A stretch of DNA of 55,643 bases from Peptoniphilaceae bacterium (GTDB lineage: Bacteria; Bacillota; Clostridia; Tissierellales; Peptoniphilaceae), in contig CAJUSY010000005.1 in NCBI GenBank assembly GCA_910589545.1, positions 1-55,643 of the forward strand, read 5' to 3'. Shown in pieces: positions 1 to 7,165 of the stretch; position 1 is the first letter of the stretch, and each line of letters starts with the position of its first letter. A model generated the notes under the pieces. The model was not told the DNA's origin. It was given only the letters and a program-made list of their open reading frames with translations, and did not search any database. The translations under genes and the position numbers were made by a program.

Positions 1-72
1 TGTGCAGCTTGTCAGGCAACACTATTTTATCATAGGAGGTTTTGTTTTGCTTGAAGCTTAAGCTAATGTCTT

Positions 73-98
73 CCACCTGCATAGCAGGTGGTTTTTTT
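73..98 (+). terminator. Intrinsic terminator at the left edge
   Basis: A perfect 8-bp stem (CCACCTGC at 73-80 with GCAGGTGG at 84-91, loop ATA) is followed by seven T. It would end a plus-strand transcript that enters from outside the window. No coding region can be assigned to bases 1-72. Subterminal hairpins like this also occur at the ends of IS200/IS605-type elements, but nothing here proves one. Confidence 0.7.
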
Positions 99-140
99 GT
101 TTCTCTCACTTCGTTCGCTCAACACACTTAAGTGCACAAT

Positions 141-168
141 AAAAAAGTCCGAGGTAATCTCGGACTTT
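141..168 (-). terminator. Terminator of the tRNA-Lys array
   Basis: A 10-bp perfect stem (144-153 with 159-168, loop GTAAT) is followed on the minus strand by six T (A run at 141-146). It starts two bases beyond the encoded CCA of the last tRNA-Lys, so it ends the tRNA-Lys transcript. Confidence 0.9.
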
Positions 169-169
169 A

Positions 170-245
170 TGGTGCGCCTTCAGGGACTCGAACCCTGGGC
201 CCACTGATTAAGAGTCAGTTGCTCTACCAACTGAGCTAAAAGCGC
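170..245 (-). tRNA. tRNA-Lys(CUU), copy 4 in transcription order
   Basis: A 76-nt cloverleaf with encoded CCA. The anticodon stem is ACTGA/TCAGT around loop CTCTTAA, giving anticodon CTT (codon AAG). The acceptor stem GCGCTTT/AAGGCGC holds one G-U pair. It is identical to copies 2 and 3 and lies just before the terminator. Confidence 0.95.
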
Positions 246-264
246 ATATCAAATTAAAAAAATG

Positions 265-340
265 TGGTGCGCCTTCAGGGACTCGAACCCTGGGCCCACT
301 GATTAAGAGTCAGTTGCTCTACCAACTGAGCTAAAAGCGC
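265..340 (-). tRNA. tRNA-Lys(CUU), copy 3 in transcription order
   Basis: Identical in sequence to the copy at 170-245, with anticodon CTT, encoded CCA and the same G-U pair in the acceptor stem. Flanked by the same 19-nt spacer on both sides. Confidence 0.95.
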
Positions 341-359
341 ATATCAAATTAAAAAAATG

Positions 360-435
360 TGGTGCGCCTTCAGGGACTCGAACCCTGGGCCCACTGATTA
401 AGAGTCAGTTGCTCTACCAACTGAGCTAAAAGCGC
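360..435 (-). tRNA. tRNA-Lys(CUU), copy 2 in transcription order
   Basis: Identical to the two following copies, with anticodon CTT and encoded CCA. Part of the 95-bp tandem array. Confidence 0.95.
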
Positions 436-454
436 ATATCAAATTAAAAAAATG

Positions 455-530
455 TGGTGCGCCTTCAGGGACTCGAACCCTGGGCCCACTGATTAAGAGT
501 CAGTTGCTCTACCAACTGAGCTAAAGGCGC
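455..530 (-). tRNA. tRNA-Lys(CUU), promoter-proximal copy
   Basis: The first gene of the array. It has a fully Watson-Crick acceptor stem (GCGCCTT/AAGGCGC), whereas the other three copies have T in place of C at position 5. It is therefore the likely ancestral copy. Anticodon CTT, CCA encoded. Confidence 0.95.
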
Positions 531-552
531 ACATCTTTACCACAACAATATT

Positions 553-580
553 ATTATACACTATTTTAAGAATTTGTAAA
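553..580 (-). promoter_or_regulatory. Promoter of the tRNA-Lys array
   Basis: On the minus strand TTTACA (580-575) and TATAAT (558-553) are 16 bases apart. The -10 lies 22 bases upstream of the first tRNA, which fits a short 5' leader removed by RNase P. Confidence 0.75.
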
Positions 581-619
581 GTGTTTTAATTAATCTTAAA
601 ATTCAACTTAATAAAAAAT

Positions 620-657
620 TTTAAAAGGAGTAGACAATATCTGGTATATCTACTCCT
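620..657 (-). terminator. Terminator of the two-component operon
   Basis: A 9-bp stem (AGGAGTAGA at 626-634 with TCTACTCCT at 649-657) is followed on the minus strand by a T-rich tract. It lies 17 bases past the stop codon of the 674-2146 gene and separates that operon from the tRNA array. Confidence 0.75.
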
Positions 658-673
658 AAAAATAATTTAAAAT

Positions 674-2146
674 TTACTGTCTCAAGTTAGTAATAAAAGA
701 TGATGGAATTTTTTCATTATTTTTGAACTCTTTTTTCCAAATTTCAGCATAATTGCCAACTGCCCACTCACTCATAATAATTGAATCGTCTTTTGTAATT
801 GGAATGCTTCCTATTAATCTATTATCACTAGAATAATCAAAAATCAAAATTTCATCAGTTGTTTGAACTATCAAAATTCTTTTATCTGGTGATGAATAAG
901 CATCAATCGCGCTACTCTTTAAGTTCTTAATAGACTGCCAATTCATTGATAACTCATCTGGTGACAAGTTCAAATGCGATACGATATTTAAGATTATATT
1001 TTTTAATTTTATTTCATTATTTTCTTTAATATTGTATTGTGTTTGATAATTCCATTTCCCAGAATTTCTCACTATTCCTAAGTTTTTATAATCCTCATTT
1101 TTATCTTCTATTGATATTTCTACATTAGAATCCGCTGTTTCTTCAGCTATAGAATTCTTCAGAACATTTACGGCTTCTTTCCCTCCAATTTGATCTATGT
1201 TTAGCTCATTATTATTACTCATTTTGTCAATATCATATATTGAATAGTTTTCAAATTGATCCTTTGTTTTTACAATTGATATATATTCTGGTCCTAGATA
1301 TGTTATTTCAGCTGGTGTATCAAATTCCAGTTTTCTTTTTTCTTTATTACTTTCACCTGAGTAAACTGGTTTTGCTAAAAATTGTTCAACATAATTATTG
1401 TCAAATTCATTCTTTTTATATTCCATAACCCAAAATCCATTTTTTCTTGGAAAAAACAATAAGGATGTTTGATATATTTGAGCATTATTTTGTTTATCGA
1501 TATCAAGTAATATTGTTCTGTAGGTAACATCACTTTTATCATTTCTAACAACTTTATTTTTTATCCCTATTAACAGCGCAATATTCTCTTTATCTTTTAG
1601 ATTATTTCCCCTATTTTCATAATATTTACTTTCATAGATTGACTGATAATTTTCAATAAATGTTCTACTTACTTTATTTTCTGTTTTCTTCATATAATAA
1701 AGTATACCGTTATAAGGAAGGACTATATTATCCTTATCTAATACGACAACATCTTGATAAAACTTGCTCCCATCTGAAATTGTGATTATCATTTTTTTAT
1801 CTTTTGTAAATTTTTTGCTTAAATTTTCGTCATTTGTTTTTTTGTTTAAATAATTTTGTAAACTTACAAACTTTGACGAAAACTTTGGATTAATAGTAAA
1901 TCTTTTTCCAAAAACAACTATTGATTCATCTACATAAAGCTTTCCAATCTCATCTGATACTTTTGATTTAGAGTCTGAAAAGTTTTCTTTTTTATCAATT
2001 TCCCAAACCCCCGCTGCTACTAATAAGTTATTATCGGGGACTTTTACATTTTCAACTGCTGATTGTTCTTTATTACGAAACATTATGAAAACAATTAATA
2101 ATATTAGAACGATAGTACCTATTAAAATGCTAGTTGTCTTTTTCAT
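674..2146 (-). CDS. Membrane-anchored protein of unknown function, third gene of a two-component operon
   Basis: I do not recognise this 490-residue protein. It has a short basic N-terminus and one hydrophobic segment at about residues 5-24, followed by a long polar extracytoplasmic part rich in Lys, Asn and Asp with no cysteine-based or enzymatic motif I can name. It follows a sensor kinase and overlaps its 3' end, so the two are translationally coupled. A position downstream of a kinase resembles that of kinase accessory proteins such as YycH/YycI, but I see no clear similarity to them. Three candidate ATGs follow AGGAG; the third, nine bases away, has the best spacing and is used here; the first (2155) directly abuts AGGAG. 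Confidence 0.8.
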   Translation of the reverse strand: MKKTTSILIGTIVLILLIVFIMFRNKEQSAVENVKVPDNNLLVAAGVWEIDKKENFSDSKSKVSDEIGKLYVDESIVVFGKRFTINPKFSSKFVSLQNYLNKKTNDENLSKKFTKDKKMIITISDGSKFYQDVVVLDKDNIVLPYNGILYYMKKTENKVSRTFIENYQSIYESKYYENRGNNLKDKENIALLIGIKNKVVRNDKSDVTYRTILLDIDKQNNAQIYQTSLLFFPRKNGFWVMEYKKNEFDNNYVEQFLAKPVYSGESNKEKRKLEFDTPAEITYLGPEYISIVKTKDQFENYSIYDIDKMSNNNELNIDQIGGKEAVNVLKNSIAEETADSNVEISIEDKNEDYKNLGIVRNSGKWNYQTQYNIKENNEIKLKNIILNIVSHLNLSPDELSMNWQSIKNLKSSAIDAYSSPDKRILIVQTTDEILIFDYSSDNRLIGSIPITKDDSIIMSEWAVGNYAEIWKKEFKNNEKIPSSFITNLRQ

Positions 2147-3536
2147 TTTCATCATCTCCTAATGGCAATGTAAACGAAACTGTAGTTCCTTCATCTAATT
2201 TGGATTTTATCATCAATTCTCCGTTATGAAGTTTCACTATTTCCTCACAAATAGATAGCCCCAAACCAACATGTGAATTAGAGTTAGATCCTTTATAGAA
2301 TTTACCAGTTACTAAATCAATCTCCTCGAATGAAATTCCAATACCAGTATCGATTATGGATACTTCCGCATACTCTTCTTTCTTTTCAATATTTATTATT
2401 ATAGTTCCCTTGTCTGACGTAAACTTTATAGCATTATCTAAAATATTTATGAAAACTTGTTTAATCCTATATTCATCAAATGTAACAATTAGTTCTGGGC
2501 TTTCATAATTTAATATCAAATCAATCCCTTTGGAACGAACTTTAGGAATTAATTGATTTTTTATATTCTCTGCTAATTTTATTAAATTTTGTTTTCGTTT
2601 CACAATAGAAATTCTTCCAGAAGTAAACCTTGAAAAATCAAGTAGCTCTTCTACCATCGTTGTAAGTCTGTCGCATTCGCTATCTATAATGTCTATTCCC
2701 ATAGTAGTAGTCTCTAAGTCTGAAGGATCATATTGTAATGTTTGTGCCCATCCTTTTATAGAAGTTAACGGAGTTCTCAATTCATGTGATACGCTCGAAA
2801 TAAATTCATTTTTCAACTGTTCTTTTTTGTTAATATTATCTGTCAACAAATTCAAATTCATTCCAAGTCTTCCAATTTCATCAGTATTATTTTCCTTTGC
2901 TTTGATTTCCAAATCGCCTTTGGCCATTTTTTCAGCGGTTTTAGCCAAACTGTTAATTGGTTTAACTATACTTTTCGTTAAAATTTTACTCAAAAGCACA
3001 CTAAATAAAATTACTAAAAACCCAAACAGCGCAAAAGATACTGACTTAACTCTGATCGCTCTATCTACTTCTTTTAAGCTTGAAATGTATCTTAATACAC
3101 CAACTTGTTTTCCTCTTGATTCTAGAGGAACAGAAACAGAAATTATATTAGCATCAGAATAACTAACTTTACCAGTATATCTACCATTTTGACCATTAAT
3201 TGCACTTACAACATCTGGTGTTTCTATTTTTTGACCCAAATTAGGACTTGCTATAGAATCAAATACAACAACTTGATTATTGTCTAAAATTTGGACTTGA
3301 CAATCAGTTTGTCTATAAAACTGATTTTTATCTTCGGCAATAACTTCATCTAATTCGTAATCTGCCATGTAAGAACTGTACAAATTTGTAGAATATCTTA
3401 TTTCGTTGTTCAAAACACCTTCCATTGTTGAATAATAATAAAACTTTGTAGCATAAATCGAAAAGATAACAAGTATTATCGCAGTAATACTTGTTAGAAA
3501 TACAAAGGAATACATTATTTTGTTTTTTATACTCAT
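2130..3536 (-). CDS. Two-component sensor histidine kinase
   Basis: A 468-residue membrane kinase. Transmembrane segments lie at about residues 8-30 and 165-185, with an extracytoplasmic sensor loop between them. A HAMP linker follows (about 186-235). The dimerisation domain has the H-box SVSHELRTPLTS with phospho-His251, then the N-box near Asn364-Asn368, G1 motif DTGIG (396-400) and G2 GLGLSI (424-429). There is no PAS domain, unlike WalK or PhoR. The start ATG overlaps the stop of the response regulator as ATGA, so translation is coupled. The signal is unknown. It should phosphorylate the adjacent regulator. Confidence 0.95.
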   Translation of the reverse strand: MSIKNKIMYSFVFLTSITAIILVIFSIYATKFYYYSTMEGVLNNEIRYSTNLYSSYMADYELDEVIAEDKNQFYRQTDCQVQILDNNQVVVFDSIASPNLGQKIETPDVVSAINGQNGRYTGKVSYSDANIISVSVPLESRGKQVGVLRYISSLKEVDRAIRVKSVSFALFGFLVILFSVLLSKILTKSIVKPINSLAKTAEKMAKGDLEIKAKENNTDEIGRLGMNLNLLTDNINKKEQLKNEFISSVSHELRTPLTSIKGWAQTLQYDPSDLETTTMGIDIIDSECDRLTTMVEELLDFSRFTSGRISIVKRKQNLIKLAENIKNQLIPKVRSKGIDLILNYESPELIVTFDEYRIKQVFINILDNAIKFTSDKGTIIINIEKKEEYAEVSIIDTGIGISFEEIDLVTGKFYKGSNSNSHVGLGLSICEEIVKLHNGELMIKSKLDEGTTVSFTLPLGDDENEKDN

Positions 3537-4225
3537 TGTTTTTTATTTTCCCATCTGTAACCAACTCCCCATACTGTTACAATGTATTTTGGATGAGTTG
3601 AGTCTTCTTCAATTTTACTTCTTAATCTTCTCATATTGACATCTACAATTTTAGCATCGCCAATGAAATCTTCTCCCCAAGCTTTATCCATCAATTCGTC
3701 CCTAGTTATAGCCTTTCCCGGATTTTGCATTAAAAGTTTTATAATATTAAGCTCCGTTGGAGTCAATGTAATTTCTTTTCCATTTTTATAAAAGCTTCTA
3801 GAATACATATCAAGCTTGAATGTATCATCTTCAATAATTTGACTGTTATTTTGTTTTTGAGGACTCCTTCTCAAAACAGATTTAATTCTAAGAATCAACT
3901 CACGAGGATTAAAAGGTTTCGTCAAATAATCGTCTGCTCCCCTTTCAAGTCCTTCAATTTTATCATTATCTTGAGTTTTTGCTGTCAACATAATAATAAT
4001 CATATTAGGAAATTTATTTCTTAGAATTTTACAAACTTCAAATCCGTCAATTCCGGGTAACATTATATCCAACACAGCAATATCTGGTTTATTTAATTCT
4101 GCTAATTCTACACCTTTCTCTCCAGACTCAGCTTCCAAAATCTCAAAGCCTTCTCTTGCTAAATTTATTTTTGTAAATTGTCTTATATTATCTTCATCTT
4201 CAACTAAAAGAACTTTCATACTCAT
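3533..4225 (-). CDS. OmpR/PhoB-family response regulator
   Basis: A 230-residue regulator with a receiver domain (acidic pocket VEDED, phospho-Asp53 in VLDIMLPG, Thr of MLTAKT, Lys of YLTKPF) and a C-terminal winged helix ending in VTVWGVGYRW. It is expected to bind DNA when phosphorylated by the kinase that overlaps its 3' end. The frame opens four codons earlier, but that ATG lies inside the ribosome binding site GAGGT; the ATG at 4225 is five bases behind it and is the better start. Its promoter lies in the 3' end of the upstream addA-like gene. A second, distinct PhoP-type regulator of this family is at 18927-19595. Confidence 0.95.
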   Translation of the reverse strand: MSMKVLLVEDEDNIRQFTKINLAREGFEILEAESGEKGVELAELNKPDIAVLDIMLPGIDGFEVCKILRNKFPNMIIIMLTAKTQDNDKIEGLERGADDYLTKPFNPRELILRIKSVLRRSPQKQNNSQIIEDDTFKLDMYSRSFYKNGKEITLTPTELNIIKLLMQNPGKAITRDELMDKAWGEDFIGDAKIVDVNMRRLRSKIEEDSTHPKYIVTVWGVGYRWENKKQ

Positions 4226-4242
4226 ATTACACCTCATGTATT

Positions 4243-4270
4243 ATTATAACCCATAATTTAGCTATTTCAA
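4243..4270 (-). promoter_or_regulatory. Promoter of the two-component operon
   Basis: Minus-strand TTGAAA (4270-4265) and TATAAT (4248-4243) are 16 bases apart. The -35 overlaps the last codons of the addA-like gene, so the two-component operon can be expressed independently of the recombination operon upstream. Confidence 0.75.
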
Positions 4271-7165
4271 TTGATTTAAATAATTGTCCAGAAAAGCTTC
4301 AACTTCTCGTTCACAATTTTTATCGTAAACCTTTTCGATAATATATCCCCTTCTCAAATTCACAAGTATCATTTTAATATTTTTATTGTATTTTTTGCTT
4401 AAAACATAAGAATAAAATTTTAATTGAATATGATATTTTTCGTACAAATATTCTTGTGATTGTGAACTTATTTTATAATCATAAATCCTGATTTCTTTGT
4501 CCGAAAATTCGACTCTATCCATAAATCCAGATATCATCATATTTTCATACAATAAATTAAAATCCATTTCATTTTTGTAGTTTGAAAAATCGGTAATAAA
4601 CTTATTAAAGTTTTCAGTTGCAACATCAAAAATTTTCTTTTCATCATCATTTAAGAAGTCAATTTCTCTAATATAAGGTGAATTTTCACCATTAGACAGT
4701 TTTGCATAGAGGTGAACCAAATTACCAAGCCTTATATAATTTATCGAAGATTTTTGTGCATTATTTTCAAAAATTTCTCCATCATAGTTTAAAATACTTG
4801 TAATACCAATCGGAATAAGCTTTTCCATATCCACTACTTTTGGCTCTAAGTTAGGATAACTCTTTTTCATAGAATCTAATTTAAAAGGCTTTTCATTCAG
4901 TTCTAAATATTTAATGCTTCCTCTTTTTTGCAATTCTTCAATATATGGACTAATTTGTTTGAAATGGCCTGATTTTTTTGAATTTGAAAATGATAACTCT
5001 CTTTTTGCACGAGTAAATGCCGTGTAGTACACGTTATCAACTTCGTAATCTTCTTCTTTTTCTATTAATTTTTTTACTTTTGACATTCTAAATTTTGAAA
5101 ATGGAATATTCAATACAAATTGATTTTTTATTGTTTCATTATCAATAAACAATAAAAATTTATCTTTATTAACTGATGGTTTGGATAAATTATCCACTAT
5201 AACTTTATCAAATCCTAAGCCTTTAGATTTGTGAATAGTCATTAACTTTACTAAATCGCTGTGTTCGTCTTCGTAAGACATTTGATATAAATTATTATTA
5301 TTCTCAAAATAATCAACAAAATCTTCTATATTAAAATTGTTTGTATCAAATTGTTTAGCAATTTCCAAAAATTTAATAACATTGGCTTTTGCTTGAAGTT
5401 TACCCACCAATTCCAAGTAATTAATCTGTTCAATATAATCTAAAATCGAATCGTAGATACTGTATTTTGTGAGATTTTCTGTAAACACTTCAACCTGACT
5501 ATCGATTTTTTTAATTGTCAATTTGTAATTATCGTTCTCGTTTAAAATCTCATTGTAATCAACATTGTAAACATTAGAAAGTATGCCTACCTTACTTATT
5601 TCATCCCCGTATCTTGCATATTTTATAAATTGAATTAGATTTAGTATTTCCCTGCAATCTTCTAATCCTTGTTTGTCGAAAATATAATAAGGAATGTTTC
5701 TATTATTAAGACTTTTTTCATAAGATGAAAAGTCGTTTTTCGTTCTTGCAAGAATTGCCGTATCCTTGAAATTATCCTCATTTATATATGATATCAAAAC
5801 ATCAGCTGAATCATCTTTTATCTTAGTGTCTTTGTTGTTAAGCTTGAACTCATCTCGACCAATAACTTCCCCAATTTTATTAACAGCTATCAAGCTATCG
5901 TATCTTTCTTTCATTTTATTCGAATAAATATAATTAATAGGTTCCATAATATTGGGGTGAGTTCTGTGATTTTCATAAAAAGTGATGTCTTTCCCACCGC
6001 TTTTTATTATGTCTTCTCTTGTTTTCTCAAAAACTTTTATGTTTGCACCTCTAAAGCTATATATGGCTTGCTTTGGATCTCCTACAACAAAAATATTATT
6101 CCTATCCAAATATTTTTCATCGCTACATAACATGTAAAAAATATCTCGTTGCAAATTAGAAGTGTCCTGATACTCGTCTATCATAAAATATTGGTATCTT
6201 TCTTTACATGATTTAAGAATTTCATTATTTTCTAAAGCATTTTTGCACATTATTTCTATATCATTGAAATCCAGAACTCCTTTTTCGACTTTTTTATCAG
6301 AATATTCTTTGTTTATTTCCATCAAAATATCGAAAAACTCTTCGTACAAACTCACGTATTCTTTTTCTTTATTTGAAAGTATTTTATCTATTTTAAGGCT
6401 TACTTCGTCTATTATTTCTTGAACATTTTCCTTCTTACTTTCACCTAAATTATCAAAGCTTCTTAATAAAAATTGTATATACTCATCATCTTTTAAGTTT
6501 TGATTCTCATCATTTAAGAATTTGTAAAATCTACTATTCTTAGTAAGTCCTTTGATATTATCAGATTCTTCCTTTAAATCAAATAAATAACTTTTTAAAC
6601 CTATAACATCTTCTTTATCGATATTTCTTAAATTTTTCAAGTATTCTGTAGTGTCTTTTTTTAATTCGTAAATATCAACGTTGTTCGTCCTTATTTTATA
6701 AAAAGAATCTCTGATTGCTTTGAGTGTATCACCATAAGAAATATCAAATGTACTTCCTAGATTTTTAATATAATCGATTCTATTTTCTAATATATTGTCA
6801 AAAATTTCATTGAGCATTCTACTAGATTCATCATCTTCTATGATTCTAAAACTAGGATCTATCGATAAAAAGTAAGAATAATCTGATACAATTTTTTTGC
6901 AGAAAGACGAAATTGTGGATACATTAATATCGTCAATTAATTTAGGATTATTTAACTTTTGAATAATTCTGTCTTTCATTTCATCTGCAGCTTTGTTCGT
7001 AAAAGTTATGCAGACGATTTTTTTGATATCAATACCATTTTCATACATATATCTGAATCTTTCAGATACTACTTCAGTCTTACCAGTTCCTGCCCCTGCA
7101 TTTACACAAACATTTTGATTTAATGTCGAATAAGCTAATTTTTGATTTTCGCTAAATTTAATCAT
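4262..7165 (-). CDS. addA: AddA-type ATP-dependent helicase/nuclease
   Basis: A 967-residue UvrD-type helicase with a C-terminal PD-(D/E)XK nuclease, the AddA/RexA subunit of the RecBCD-like double-strand-break enzyme. Visible motifs are the Q motif SENQKLA, Walker A AGAGTGKT (about 23-30), DEYQDTS (about 330), GDPKQAIYSFRG, TIHKSKGLGF, YTAFTRAKRE, and the nuclease core GFMDRVEF...IYDYK near residue 895. It is shorter than the roughly 1200 residues usual for AddA. The ATG at 7165 follows AAGGAG and overlaps the end of addB by 8 bases (ATGATTAA); an in-frame ATG 18 bases upstream lies before that ribosome binding site. Confidence 0.9.
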   Translation of the reverse strand: MIKFSENQKLAYSTLNQNVCVNAGAGTGKTEVVSERFRYMYENGIDIKKIVCITFTNKAADEMKDRIIQKLNNPKLIDDINVSTISSFCKKIVSDYSYFLSIDPSFRIIEDDESSRMLNEIFDNILENRIDYIKNLGSTFDISYGDTLKAIRDSFYKIRTNNVDIYELKKDTTEYLKNLRNIDKEDVIGLKSYLFDLKEESDNIKGLTKNSRFYKFLNDENQNLKDDEYIQFLLRSFDNLGESKKENVQEIIDEVSLKIDKILSNKEKEYVSLYEEFFDILMEINKEYSDKKVEKGVLDFNDIEIMCKNALENNEILKSCKERYQYFMIDEYQDTSNLQRDIFYMLCSDEKYLDRNNIFVVGDPKQAIYSFRGANIKVFEKTREDIIKSGGKDITFYENHRTHPNIMEPINYIYSNKMKERYDSLIAVNKIGEVIGRDEFKLNNKDTKIKDDSADVLISYINEDNFKDTAILARTKNDFSSYEKSLNNRNIPYYIFDKQGLEDCREILNLIQFIKYARYGDEISKVGILSNVYNVDYNEILNENDNYKLTIKKIDSQVEVFTENLTKYSIYDSILDYIEQINYLELVGKLQAKANVIKFLEIAKQFDTNNFNIEDFVDYFENNNNLYQMSYEDEHSDLVKLMTIHKSKGLGFDKVIVDNLSKPSVNKDKFLLFIDNETIKNQFVLNIPFSKFRMSKVKKLIEKEEDYEVDNVYYTAFTRAKRELSFSNSKKSGHFKQISPYIEELQKRGSIKYLELNEKPFKLDSMKKSYPNLEPKVVDMEKLIPIGITSILNYDGEIFENNAQKSSINYIRLGNLVHLYAKLSNGENSPYIREIDFLNDDEKKIFDVATENFNKFITDFSNYKNEMDFNLLYENMMISGFMDRVEFSDKEIRIYDYKISSQSQEYLYEKYHIQLKFYSYVLSKKYNKNIKMILVNLRRGYIIEKVYDKNCEREVEAFLDNYLNQLK

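Larger units (their letters stand above)
170..530 (-). repeat. Tandem array of four tRNA-Lys(CUU) genes, 95-bp period
   Basis: The unit is a 76-nt tRNA plus a 19-nt spacer (ATATCAAATTAAAAAAATG). tRNA 3' ends fall at 170, 265, 360 and 455, exactly 95 bp apart. The three downstream copies are identical; the promoter-proximal copy differs by one base in the acceptor stem. The pattern indicates recent tandem duplication. Coordinates cover all four tRNAs and the three spacers. Confidence 0.95.

Noticed and set aside
170..530. Regular 95-bp repeats that look like a CRISPR array
   Set aside because: Each repeat is a complete tRNA-Lys cloverleaf with encoded CCA, and the spacers are identical, not unique.
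2689..3162. A 157-codon plus-strand frame opposite the histidine kinase
   Set aside because: It is antisense to a clear kinase with all its motifs, and no ribosome binding site precedes it.
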